Made by a program: the position numbers and the translations under genes. A stretch of 64,000 nt of DNA from Deltaproteobacteria bacterium (GTDB taxonomy: Bacteria; Myxococcota_A; Bradymonadia; REDH01): contig REDH01000056.1 in NCBI GenBank assembly GCA_007693585.1, positions 31,471-95,470 of the forward strand. The letters run 5' to 3'. Below, in pieces: positions 29,685 to 38,946 of this stretch. The notes beneath the pieces are model-generated. The model did not search any database. It saw only the letters and a list, made by a program, of their open reading frames with translations, and had not been told where the DNA came from. Each line of letters starts with the position of its first letter. The first letter of the stretch is position 1.

Positions 29685-31304
29685 GGACGGCGCCACCGCA
29701 GGCTCTTCCCCATCGGACTCCGGGCGCCTCGGCCGCAACCAGATGCGGTCGCCGTGCCGCGCCTCGAGCTGGTCGATGTAATCGAGGGTCTGCAGCATGA
29801 AGTTCTCCGCCCGATCAGCCCAGGCCCCGTCGAGGCCCAGATAGAGCCAGGCCGCCTCGCGCTCGTCGGCGAACGGCTCCGTGTCGCAGTAACGCCCGGT
29901 CGTCCGGCGGGCGAGTCCCCGCAGCCGCTCGACGACGTCCCGGTCGAACCGTTCGACCCGGGTTCCCGCCAGGTTCCGCCCCTGCAGGTCGTTGAGCCCG
30001 GAGCCGTGGGTACCGCGAAGCGCGGCGCCGTTGTCGAGCGCGAGCAGCCGCGAAGGCCCGTAGGCGAAGATCGGCAGGTTTCGCGCCGTGCCCACCTCCT
30101 CCCGGTGCCACGCCTCCGATCGCATGTGTAGGTTCCCGCCTGCAAAGCGATCGTTCTGCCCCATGATCGCATCCATGAGCAGGAGGTTCGAGAGGTCCGT
30201 GGCGAGTCGCCACTCCTCGAAGTCCGCCCGGTGCGTGCCGTGGGGCGTGTTGAGCCGCGAGATGGTCGTCAGCCGAATGTTCTCGGTGCCCGGCTGGGGA
30301 CCACCCACGCGCAGGAACTGCATGACCCGGTGCTCGGCCATGTTCTCGCGGCGCCCCATCGTCACGCTGGGAATGAAGCCGGTGAGCCAGGGCTTCACCA
30401 CCGCCTCGAACGGCGTCCCGCCCGCCATGGCGGTGTCCAGCGCGCGGATCACCCGCTGGCGCCGCGCCTCCTTGTCGGCATCCCGGTAGGTCACCCTCGC
30501 CAGCATGTCCCGCACCTTGCGCATGGAGGGCACGCTCGGCGTCCAGTAGATGGTCGGCGTCACGAGCTCGTCGAACCCGAGAAACTCGCTGATGCGCCAT
30601 GCGTAAACCTCCGCCTCCAGCCGGTTGTTGGAGGTGTTCGTCTTCACCGCGGCGAGGGACGTCCGCGTCTCCGCATCGCGCACGCGCCAGATGATCGACG
30701 TCCCCTCGAACTCCGAGAGCAGGTCCGTGAACGTGGCCTCGCTGGCCATGTCGATGTCGTGCACCGCCTGCTCCCACGAACCGGGAACCCAGGTCCACGC
30801 GTCGGCGAACGACCCGTACTCCGGATCGGGGCAGGCCCCGCGCAGGTGCTCCGCAACCGCCTCGTCGCTCAGCGCGGTTCGCCGATCCTCCGGGCTGACG
30901 AAACAGCCGCCATGCCCGTCCGGGGTACCGATGGGGCACTCGGGTTCGGCCGCCTCTTCCGCGGCGACCTGCTCCGCGTCGGCGTCTGCGCCGATCTCGC
31001 CGGGCCCGTCCGATCCCACCACACCACCCGCTCCATCCGCTGCTCGGTCATCCTCGCCGGCCACACCACCCCCCCCGCCTCCACTCGCCACATGGGCATC
31101 CGCAGGCGCCGTGCCCTCCACGCCGCCGCTGCCGTGGACTCCGTCACCGGAGGCCTCGCCGGCCGCGGCGGCCCGCTCGGCCGCGCCAGAGGACGCGCAA
31201 CCACAGGCGACACCTCCGAGGGCCAGGAGAGCGACGAGGAGCGTGGGCACGAGCGATCGCGTGCGAAGCGCGTGGCGGGAGAGCACGATGCGAGAACGAG
31301 TCAT
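29664..31304 (-). CDS. Lipoprotein with protein/PI kinase-like motifs (FAM20/HipA/PI-kinase-like)
   Basis: Lipobox [46 protein letters not shown]...[21 protein letters not shown]...[10 protein letters not shown]. Confidence 0.65.
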   Translation of the reverse strand: MTRSRIVLSRHALRTRSLVPTLLVALLALGGVACGCASSGAAERAAAAGEASGDGVHGSGGVEGTAPADAHVASGGGGGGVAGEDDRAADGAGGVVGSDGPGEIGADADAEQVAAEEAAEPECPIGTPDGHGGCFVSPEDRRTALSDEAVAEHLRGACPDPEYGSFADAWTWVPGSWEQAVHDIDMASEATFTDLLSEFEGTSIIWRVRDAETRTSLAAVKTNTSNNRLEAEVYAWRISEFLGFDELVTPTIYWTPSVPSMRKVRDMLARVTYRDADKEARRQRVIRALDTAMAGGTPFEAVVKPWLTGFIPSVTMGRRENMAEHRVMQFLRVGGPQPGTENIRLTTISRLNTPHGTHRADFEEWRLATDLSNLLLMDAIMGQNDRFAGGNLHMRSEAWHREEVGTARNLPIFAYGPSRLLALDNGAALRGTHGSGLNDLQGRNLAGTRVERFDRDVVERLRGLARRTTGRYCDTEPFADEREAAWLYLGLDGAWADRAENFMLQTLDYIDQLEARHGDRIWLRPRRPESDGEEPAVAPSGEAVAE

Positions 31305-31538
31305 GGGGGCGCTCCGTTCGGTCGGCGCGGTTCGCGGAGGAACAGGGGTCAATGTGCGCATCTCATCGCGAGGAGCGCGGCGGGGAGCGATAGCGCCGCG
31401 GGCCGACCGGTGTCAAATGCGCATCGTTCGGAGGGCGGCGGTGTCCGTTGCAAAGGCACAGGCAGGTCGGTAAGGACGGTGCGCCCGGCACGATGGCGCG
31501 GTGGGAGCGCGCGCGTGCCCTTCCCCCCGAACAGGACG

Positions 31539-32468
31539 GTGACCGACGTGAGCGAGCTGATCACAGGCGAGCGGTTGAGCCATCTGCGCGAGCTCGAGGC
31601 CGAGAGCATTCACATCATCCGTGAGGTGGCGGCGGAGTTCGAACACCCGGTCATGCTCTACAGCATCGGCAAGGACTCCTCGGTGATGCTGCGGCTGGCG
31701 CTGAAGGCCTTTCATCCGGCGCCGCTGCCGTTTCCGCTGATGCACATCGACACGACGTGGAAGTTCCGCGAGATGATCACGTTCCGGGACCGGATGGCGG
31801 AGGAGTATGGCCTGACGATGCACGTGCAGACCAACGAGGAGGCGCGGCAGGCGGGGGTGACGCCGTTCTCCGAAGGGAGCAACCGCTATACGAAGATCAT
31901 GAAGACGCAGGCGCTGCTGCAGGGGCTTGCGCGGCATCGATTCGACGCGGCGTTCGGCGGGGCGCGTCGGGACGAGGAGAAGAGCCGGGCGAAGGAGCGG
32001 GTGTACTCGTTCCGGGATCGGTTCGGGCAGTGGGATCCGAAGCACCAGCGACCGGAGCTGTGGAACCTGTACAACGGACAGCTCGGTCCCGGGGAGTCCA
32101 TTCGTGCGTTTCCGCTGTCGAACTGGACGGAGCTGGATGTCTGGCTCTACATCCATCTGGAGAACATTCCGATCGTGCCGCTGTACTTCGCGAAGGAGCG
32201 GCCGATCGTGGAGCGGGACGGATCGTGGATCATGGTGGATGACGACCGTCTGCCGCTGGAGCAGGGTGAGGAGCCGGTGATGCGCATGTGCCGGTTCCGG
32301 ACGCTGGGCTGCTATCCGCTGACGGGGGCGATGCCGAGCACGGCGACGACCGTGCCGGAGATCATCGCCGAGATGCTGACGACGCGATTCTCGGAGCGGC
32401 AGAGTCGGGTGATCGACCACGACGCCGAGGGCTCGATGGAGCTGAAGAAGCGCGAGGGGTACTTCTGA
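31539..32468 (+). CDS. cysD: Sulfate adenylyltransferase subunit 2
   Basis: [62 protein letters not shown] start. Confidence 0.96.
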   Translation: MTDVSELITGERLSHLRELEAESIHIIREVAAEFEHPVMLYSIGKDSSVMLRLALKAFHPAPLPFPLMHIDTTWKFREMITFRDRMAEEYGLTMHVQTNEEARQAGVTPFSEGSNRYTKIMKTQALLQGLARHRFDAAFGGARRDEEKSRAKERVYSFRDRFGQWDPKHQRPELWNLYNGQLGPGESIRAFPLSNWTELDVWLYIHLENIPIVPLYFAKERPIVERDGSWIMVDDDRLPLEQGEEPVMRMCRFRTLGCYPLTGAMPSTATTVPEIIAEMLTTRFSERQSRVIDHDAEGSMELKKREGYF

Positions 32469-34369
32469 TGGGAGCGCACACGATGGAGACGATGACCGAG
32501 GCGCAGGCGGCAGAGCTCCTCCGGGACCACGAGCGCAAGGAGCTGCTGCGCTTCGTGACCGTGGGGTCGGTGGACGACGGGAAGTCGACCCTGATCGGGC
32601 GGCTGCTGCATGACACGGACGGCGTGTACGAGGATCAGCTTGCGGCGGTGCGCAAGGCGAGCCGGATGGAGGGGTCGGAGATCGACTTCTCGCTGATCAC
32701 GGACGGGCTGAAGGCCGAGCGCGAGCAGGGGATCACGATCGACGTGGCCTACCGGTACTTCACGACGGCGCGGCGGAAGTTCATCATCGCCGATACGCCG
32801 GGCCACGTGCAGTATACGCGGAACATGGCGACGGGCGCGTCGACGGCGGACGTGGCGATCATCCTGCTGGACGCGCGGCTCGGGGTGCTGCCCCAGTCGC
32901 GGCGACACGCGTGGATCACGTCGATGCTGGGCATCCGGCATCTGGCGGTGGCGGTGAACAAGATGGACCTGGTGGACTACGAACAGGCCACCTACGCGCG
33001 TCACGAGGCGGAGTTCCGCGCGTTCGCGGACGACCTGGACTTCGAAGCCGTCACGTTCTTCCCGATCAGCGCGGTGAAGGGAGACAACGTGGTCGAGCCG
33101 GGCGGCCGGACCCCATGGTACGAGGGGCCGAGCATCCTGGAGTTCCTGGAGACGGTGCCGATCCCGCGACGGGAGGAGGGGAGCTTCCGGTTCCCCGTGC
33201 AGACGGTGCTGCGGCCCAACCTGAACTACCGTGGGTTCGCCGGGCAGGTGGCCAGCGGTGTGGTGCGCGAGGGGGCGAAGGTGGTCGCTCTTCCACAGCG
33301 GACGGAGGCCGTGGTGGCGGGCATCGACCTGTACGGGGAGACCATTGCCGAAGCGCGGGCACCGCTCTCGGTGACCCTGCGGCTTGACCGGGAGGTCGAC
33401 GTGAGCCGGGGCGACATGATCGTGCCGGCCGACGATGTTCCGGAGGTGCGGCGGCAGTTCGACGCGATGGTGGTCTGGCTCTCGGAGAAGGCCCACGACC
33501 CGAACAAGACCTACCTGCTGAAGCACACCTCCAGGTTCGTGCGGGCGCGGATCCCGAAGGTGTCGTGGAGCCTGGACATGAACACCCTCGCGCAGGCGGA
33601 GGTCGAGCACCTGTCGCTCAACGACATCGGCCGCGTGCGGGTGGAGTCACACCAGCCGCTGTACACCGATCCGTACCGGGTGAACCGGCGGACGGGCGCG
33701 TTCATCGTCATCGACTCGATGACCAACAACACGGTCGGGGCGGGGATGATCCTCGAGCGCGGGGCGGAGCGGAGCCTCGAGGACGACGCGGCCGCGACCG
33801 GAGCACGCCGGGAGGTGAGCCCTGCCGAGCGGCGCGAGCTGCTGGGGCATGGCGGTGCGGTGGTCTGGTTGACGGGGTTGCCCGCCAGCGGCAAGAGCAC
33901 CATCGCGTTCGCGCTCGAGCGGGGCCTCTTTGACCGGGGGACACTGGCCCATGTGCTCGACCCGGACGACTTCGCCGCACCGGACGGCAGCGCCACCCCG
34001 ACGAGCCCGTCGCCGGAGGCCGTGGCCCAGATGGCGCGGGCCGTCGCCGACGCCGGCGGCATCGCCATCGTGTCCTTCGTGAGCCCGGATGCGGACGAGC
34101 GGGACGCCGCCCGGGCGATCGTGGGCGCGAAACGGTTCGTGGAGGTGCACGTGGCCACCGCCGAGAAGGTGTGCCGTACGCGCGACGCGCGCGGACTGTG
34201 GGACGGCGTGGCCGCCGGGACCCTTGCCGGCGTGCCGGGCGTTGACGCCCCCTACGTCGACCCGCCCTCCCCGGCCCTGACCGTGGACACCGCCGGTCAA
34301 CGGCGGGACGAGATTGTGCGCGCGCTCTGCGATCTTCTCGCGCAGCGCGGGGTGCTGGCCCAGGGCTGA
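32468..34369 (+). CDS. cysN/C: Sulfate adenylyltransferase subunit 1 fused to a divergent APS kinase-like domain
   Basis: GSVDDGKSTLIGRLL, DTPGHVQYTRNMATGAS, NKMDLVDY (CysN GTPase); C-terminal VVWLTGLPASGKSTIAFALERGLF. Confidence 0.95.
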   Translation: MGAHTMETMTEAQAAELLRDHERKELLRFVTVGSVDDGKSTLIGRLLHDTDGVYEDQLAAVRKASRMEGSEIDFSLITDGLKAEREQGITIDVAYRYFTTARRKFIIADTPGHVQYTRNMATGASTADVAIILLDARLGVLPQSRRHAWITSMLGIRHLAVAVNKMDLVDYEQATYARHEAEFRAFADDLDFEAVTFFPISAVKGDNVVEPGGRTPWYEGPSILEFLETVPIPRREEGSFRFPVQTVLRPNLNYRGFAGQVASGVVREGAKVVALPQRTEAVVAGIDLYGETIAEARAPLSVTLRLDREVDVSRGDMIVPADDVPEVRRQFDAMVVWLSEKAHDPNKTYLLKHTSRFVRARIPKVSWSLDMNTLAQAEVEHLSLNDIGRVRVESHQPLYTDPYRVNRRTGAFIVIDSMTNNTVGAGMILERGAERSLEDDAAATGARREVSPAERRELLGHGGAVVWLTGLPASGKSTIAFALERGLFDRGTLAHVLDPDDFAAPDGSATPTSPSPEAVAQMARAVADAGGIAIVSFVSPDADERDAARAIVGAKRFVEVHVATAEKVCRTRDARGLWDGVAAGTLAGVPGVDAPYVDPPSPALTVDTAGQRRDEIVRALCDLLAQRGVLAQG

Positions 34370-34450
34370 CGTACTGGCGTCCTTCGCGCAGCGCGCCGCG
34401 CTGGCTCGGGGTGACGTACTGGCATCCCTCGCGCAGCGCGCTGCGCGAGG
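34338..34450. repeat. Imperfect ~45-bp tandem repeats spanning the cysN/C 3' end, terminating in a 24-bp perfect palindrome
   Basis: tcgcgcagcgcg at 34338, 34384, 34429; ctgacgtactggcgtcc/gtgacgtactggcatcc between; palindrome cctcgcgcagcgcgctgcgcgagg at 34427-34450. Confidence 0.75.
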
Positions 34451-34513
34451 GGGCTGGCACCTGCTGTCCCCGGCGTCGGTGCGCGCCGCGCCCGGCCGAG
34501 GCGGGCAAGAACC

Positions 34514-34547
34514 GAAAGCGCCGCGAGCAACTGCTCACGGCGCTTCC
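34514..34547 (-). terminator. Putative terminator hairpin of tRNA-Pro
   Basis: Stem aagcgccg/cggcgctt with inner gagc/gctc pairing, downstream of the tRNA on the minus strand. Confidence 0.55.
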
Positions 34548-34550
34548 AGG

Positions 34551-34624
34551 TCGGGCCGACAGGATTCGAACCTGCGACCACCTGCACCCCATGCAGGTGC
34601 GCTACCAGACTGCGCTACGGCCCG
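34551..34624 (-). tRNA. tRNA-Pro (anticodon GGG)
   Basis: Minus strand CGGGCCGTAGCGCAGTCTGGTAGCGCACCTGCATGGGGTGCAGGTGGTCGCAGGTTCGAATCCTGTCGGCCCGA; anticodon loop ATGGGGT. Confidence 0.93.
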
Positions 34625-35029
34625 AGGGGTCACCCCGAAGGGCGGAGCGCGGGTCTAGCCGAGGGGGGACAGGCTGTCAACCATGGAGCGCGAGCGAGCG
34701 ACGCCACGACGCGACACCCCGTGCGGCACCGGTCGCCGACGCGTCGGGCCCCCGTGCGGGGCCTCCGGACCCGGGAGAAGCGGTCGATTCCACTCGGTCG
34801 CGGGGTGACGGCGAAGTCCGGGGTCGGCCCGTCATGGCGCCGTGCGGCGGGTCGAGCAGGCGGCAACGGACTGAACCCCCGGGGACCACGACGATGATTC
34901 CACCGCCGACCGGGGTTCGTCGGCTTCCTTTCGACAGCCCTGGCATCGGTCGTCGCGGCGCACTTCGGGGTTGACCCGAAGACCGAAGGGTGAAAACAAC
35001 TCTCGGGTCGCTTTCCCCAGGAACCGCTC

Positions 35030-35125
35030 ATGACCCGTGTGTCCCTTTACAACTGGAGCCGACGCGCCGCCGAGCTCGCGCTGATCGCCGCAACCGGGTG
35101 GATGCTCGTCCGCGCCGTTCTCTGA
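35030..35125 (+). CDS. Candidate 31-aa small membrane peptide
   Basis: MTRVSLYNWSRRAAELALIAATGWMLVRAVL*, ATG preceded by an aggaa motif; below the ORF-track length cut-off. Confidence 0.35.
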   Translation: MTRVSLYNWSRRAAELALIAATGWMLVRAVL

Positions 35126-35511
35126 GGCCTGGCCGTTCGATCTCCTGCGGCTCGGGCTCGGAGCATCCGGGCGCACACCGCTCGGTCCCCGGGGGCCCGA
35201 TCCGGCTCCGTTCGGTCCCGGACGTGCGGGGGATCGGTTCGGTGGCGAACGGATGCATACCTCCGGGGATGATGGGCCATGGCGGTATTGGCGGTCGCGG
35301 GGCCGTTGGGGTCCGCAACGATGCATCTCCCACCGGATGGGTCTCGGTCGCGACCTGGCGACAGCCCTGCCAGGGGGTGCGCGCATTGCGCTCGCGCTTG
35401 CCGAGGCCGGGGCGGCCTGTCACCCTCACGGGTGAACAAGCGACGGCGCACGGTCGTTCTTTCCTGAGGAAGAAGCGGGTGAGCGCAGCGCGAGGACGAT
35501 TGAACGACGAC

Positions 35512-38500
35512 ATGAACCGGCGGTTGAGGGACGAATACAGCCTCGGGGCACGCCTCGGGGCGGGAGGCTCCGGGGTGGTGCACGCCGCGGTGCACCGGCG
35601 CACGGGCCTGCCGGTGGCGGTGAAGGTGCTGCGCGACGCCGGGCGACCGCAGTGGGCGCTGGCGACGATGCTCCGGGAGATCCGCATCGTGGCTGGGCTG
35701 GGTCACCCGTCGCTGCTGGAGGTGTACGATGCCGGGGTCGATGCGGACCGACCGCGGGACAGGTCCGGGGCTGCTTCGGCGCCTCGCCCGTGGCTGGCCA
35801 TGGAGCGCGCGGAGGGGGACGCGCGCAGCGTGCCGCCCGACGGACTCGCGGCCATCCTCCGCGTGGGCGAACAGCTCCTCGAGGGGCTGGCCCATGTGCA
35901 TGCGCGGGGCGTTCTTCACCTCGACATCAAGCCATCGAACGTGCTTCGGGTGCGTCGCGCGGCGGGGACCGCCTGGTGTCTGGCGGACTTCGGCGTGGGC
36001 GTGGCACATGTGGGCGACGGGCAGGCGCTGCTGGGCGGCACGGAGGGCTGGACCGCTCCGGAGCTGGCTGCGGGTCGGCTGGAGGAGGTCGGAGCATGGA
36101 CGGACCTGCACGCCCTGGGGCGACTGATGCTTGGCTGGCTCGGTGACCCGGAGGAGCAGGCGACCGAGCTGCCGGAGGAGGTCGAGGCGTGGCTGGCTCA
36201 GCTCACGACGCCCACCGCCCGGGATCGCTTTCAGAGCGCCGCCGCCGCGCTCGCGGCGCTCCGCACGTTCCACCGGGAGGCAGTCAGGGACGAGGCTCCC
36301 CGTGCCCCGGTCGTGCTGCGCGAGCTTCACGAGGAAGGCACCCATCCGGTGCTTGCCCCGTTGGCCCCGTCCACCGGGGCGCTCGCGGCGGCGGTCCGGT
36401 CGACGTCGGCGCCGGTTCTGCGCAGCCGGTCGGGGGCGCCGCGATGGGCGCGGGCGTGTACCCAGCGCCTCCCGCGCTCCGTGGCGGTCGGCCCTTCCGC
36501 GGGGAACGGCCACGACCCGCCGCGCGGGCCGGGCCTGGTGACCCTGCGCCCTCCCCCGCTCACGGGACGCGACCGTGAGTGTCGGCGCGCGTGGGCTCAC
36601 GCGCGCTCGATCCTGATGACCCCGGGCGCGGGCGCCGTGCTCGTCGAGGGGCTTCCCGGCACGGGAACGTCGCGCATGACCTCCTGGCTGGCGGAGCGGA
36701 TTCACGAGATCGCCGGGGGCAGCCGCCTGCGGGTGAACGTGGAGCGTGAGGGGTCGTTCCGGGCAGCGCTGCGGCGGGGCCTGCGGGATCTGCTGGGGCT
36801 CGGCAATGCCGATGATCGCGCGTCGCTGGAGGAACGCATCGACCGTGCGCTGGGCGCGGTCGGGATCGACGCGATGTTCGTCCGTCAGGAGCTGATGAGA
36901 CTGCTCACCGAAGCCGCGCCCGTGCCGGGCGCCCTGCGCCCGGCCGGGGATTCCGCGGCAGCGCTCGCTGCGCTCCTTCAGGGGCTCTCCACGCGCGGCC
37001 CGGTGATCATCGAGATCGACCTCGGTCCGGTCGCCGCCGGGGGGCTCGACCCACTCGAGGGAGCCCTCGCGGGCGTCGGAGACCATCCCGTGCTGGTGCT
37101 GTGCGCCACCCACCCCGCAGGCGAGCGCACGAAGGAGGCCCTCGCGTCGCTCTGCGGTGGGAGTACCGTGCGTCGCATCCGACTTGAGCCGCTCGACGAA
37201 GGTGCGCTCTCCCGGATGCTCCGTGGCGCCCTGCAGGTGGATGACGCCGTGACGCACCGGATCGCCGCTCGTGCGGAAGGCAACGCCGCTTTCGCGATGG
37301 ACATGCTGCGGGACCTGGTCGAGCGGGGGGTGCTGGAGGCCACGCCACAGGGGTGGCGCACCCGGCCCGGCGCGACGTTCGCGCTTCCGGCGGGGCGCGC
37401 AGAGGCGATGGACAGCCTGTGCGCGAGCCGAATGGAAGGCCTCCCGGACGACGCGAGGCGGCTTCTCGCCCTCCTGGCCCTTCTGGACGGGGAGCCGGCC
37501 GGGTTGCTCCGCAGCGCAGCCCGGGAGGCGGGCTGCCCGACCGATGCGGAGGTCCTGCGTGCGCTCACGTCGCGCGGGCTGCTGCGCCCTGTTCGGAACG
37601 GCCACCGGATCACGGAGACCCGGTTCGTCGGTCCCATCCTTCGTCGCACCGGGGCAAGGCGCGACGCACACCTGCTGCGGGGCGCGCTGGTCGCGCTCGC
37701 CGAACACGGTGCGCGGGATCGCGCGGGACCGCGCGCCGCGTCCCGGATCGAGCGCCAGGCAAGCATTCTCGAGCTGCTCGGTGATCAGGCTTCCGCGACG
37801 GAGGCGAAGCAGGCCGCGGCGGGATTGTGGGCTCTCGGCACCGCTCCCGCCCATGCCATCCTCCTGCTCGACGAGCTCCCGCCGGTCCCGGCCGGGGGGG
37901 AGGTTCACGCCCGGCGGGCGCTGATCCGTGCACAGGCGCTCCATCACCTCGGGGACTCACGTGCCGGGCTGGATGTGTTGCCGGACGTCGACGAGCGAAG
38001 GCTCTCGGCAGGGCTTCGCGCGCGGCTGCATCTGGCGCGTGGCCTCTGCCTGCTGGCCACGGGTTCCCCTGCGGAGTCGCTCGCGGAGGCCGAGAATGCG
38101 GCAGAGGCGGCAAACGAGGCCAAGGTGACAACCCTGCTGCTCGAGGCGCGGCTGCTCGCGGCGCGGGCGCTGATCGTAACGTCGCGTCACCGTGAGGCCA
38201 TCGACGTCCTCACCGAAGTGCGACAGGGTGCCGCGCGCGAGGCGCTGGCACCCCTGGAGGAACGGGCGATCGTATACCACTGCCACGCCCTCGCGGCACT
38301 CGACGCCCGGCGCGAATGCGAGACGCTCGCCCACGGGCTTCTCGTGCGGGCGCGTCGGACGGGCCATGTCTGGCTGCTCGCACAGCTTACCCAGACCCTC
38401 GGAGACATCGCGTTCCGGGACGGCCGCATCGAGGCGGCCATCGCCTACGCCCACGAGGGGCTTGCCGCCATGCCCCAGCGATCCCCGGTCTCGGCCTGCA

Positions 38501-38943
38501 CCTGGGGGAACCTGGCGCGCTACCACAACGAGCTCGGCGCGTACCGCGAAGCGAGCGCCTGCGTCGATCGAGGCCTTCACGAGCTGCGTGACCCCGGTGG
38601 ACACACACGGATGAAGCAGTACCTCCTGAGCGGCCGACTGCCTGCGCAGGTGGCGGACGGCGACTTCACGGGGCTCGGCCGCGTTCTCGATTCGCTCCTG
38701 CGCTACGCCCGCTCCGGGCGCGGCCCCTTGCGGGAGGTCTCCGAGAACGCCTCCATCGCTCTGGACCTGCTGGAGCGCACCTCCCCCGCGCACGGGGTCG
38801 GCGCGCTCCGCCCCGACCTCGCGGAGCTGGCCGCGCGGACGTGGCGACAGCTCGGCGACCACGCCCGGGCGCGGGCGCTGCTCGCGCGTCCGGAGCTGGC
38901 GGCGCTCGCCGGGCGCCTCCTCGCCGAACCCGTCCCGCACTGA
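35512..38943 (+). CDS. Ser/Thr protein kinase with ATPase-like and TPR-like C-terminal region
   Basis: LGAGGSGVVHAAVHRRTGLPVAVKVL; HLDIKPSNVL; DFGVGVAH; GWTAPEL; then GRDRECRRAW...VLVEGLPGTGTSRM and helical repeats. Confidence 0.85.
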   Translation: MNRRLRDEYSLGARLGAGGSGVVHAAVHRRTGLPVAVKVLRDAGRPQWALATMLREIRIVAGLGHPSLLEVYDAGVDADRPRDRSGAASAPRPWLAMERAEGDARSVPPDGLAAILRVGEQLLEGLAHVHARGVLHLDIKPSNVLRVRRAAGTAWCLADFGVGVAHVGDGQALLGGTEGWTAPELAAGRLEEVGAWTDLHALGRLMLGWLGDPEEQATELPEEVEAWLAQLTTPTARDRFQSAAAALAALRTFHREAVRDEAPRAPVVLRELHEEGTHPVLAPLAPSTGALAAAVRSTSAPVLRSRSGAPRWARACTQRLPRSVAVGPSAGNGHDPPRGPGLVTLRPPPLTGRDRECRRAWAHARSILMTPGAGAVLVEGLPGTGTSRMTSWLAERIHEIAGGSRLRVNVEREGSFRAALRRGLRDLLGLGNADDRASLEERIDRALGAVGIDAMFVRQELMRLLTEAAPVPGALRPAGDSAAALAALLQGLSTRGPVIIEIDLGPVAAGGLDPLEGALAGVGDHPVLVLCATHPAGERTKEALASLCGGSTVRRIRLEPLDEGALSRMLRGALQVDDAVTHRIAARAEGNAAFAMDMLRDLVERGVLEATPQGWRTRPGATFALPAGRAEAMDSLCASRMEGLPDDARRLLALLALLDGEPAGLLRSAAREAGCPTDAEVLRALTSRGLLRPVRNGHRITETRFVGPILRRTGARRDAHLLRGALVALAEHGARDRAGPRAASRIERQASILELLGDQASATEAKQAAAGLWALGTAPAHAILLLDELPPVPAGGEVHARRALIRAQALHHLGDSRAGLDVLPDVDERRLSAGLRARLHLARGLCLLATGSPAESLAEAENAAEAANEAKVTTLLLEARLLAARALIVTSRHREAIDVLTEVRQGAAREALAPLEERAIVYHCHALAALDARRECETLAHGLLVRARRTGHVWLLAQLTQTLGDIAFRDGRIEAAIAYAHEGLAAMPQRSPVSACTWGNLARYHNELGAYREASACVDRGLHELRDPGGHTRMKQYLLSGRLPAQVADGDFTGLGRVLDSLLRYARSGRGPLREVSENASIALDLLERTSPAHGVGALRPDLAELAARTWRQLGDHARARALLARPELAALAGRLLAEPVPH

Positions 38944-38946
38944 TGC

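Noticed and set aside
35253-35435. Fragment GARIALALAEAGAACHPHG resembling an SDR nucleotide-binding stretch
   Set aside because: Too short, lacks the TGxxxGIG motif and any catalytic residues; chance similarity in Ala/Gly/Leu-rich sequence.
35047-37947. 966-aa minus ORF opposite the Ser/Thr kinase
   Set aside because: Arg-rich shadow ORF; the plus strand has intact kinase motifs.
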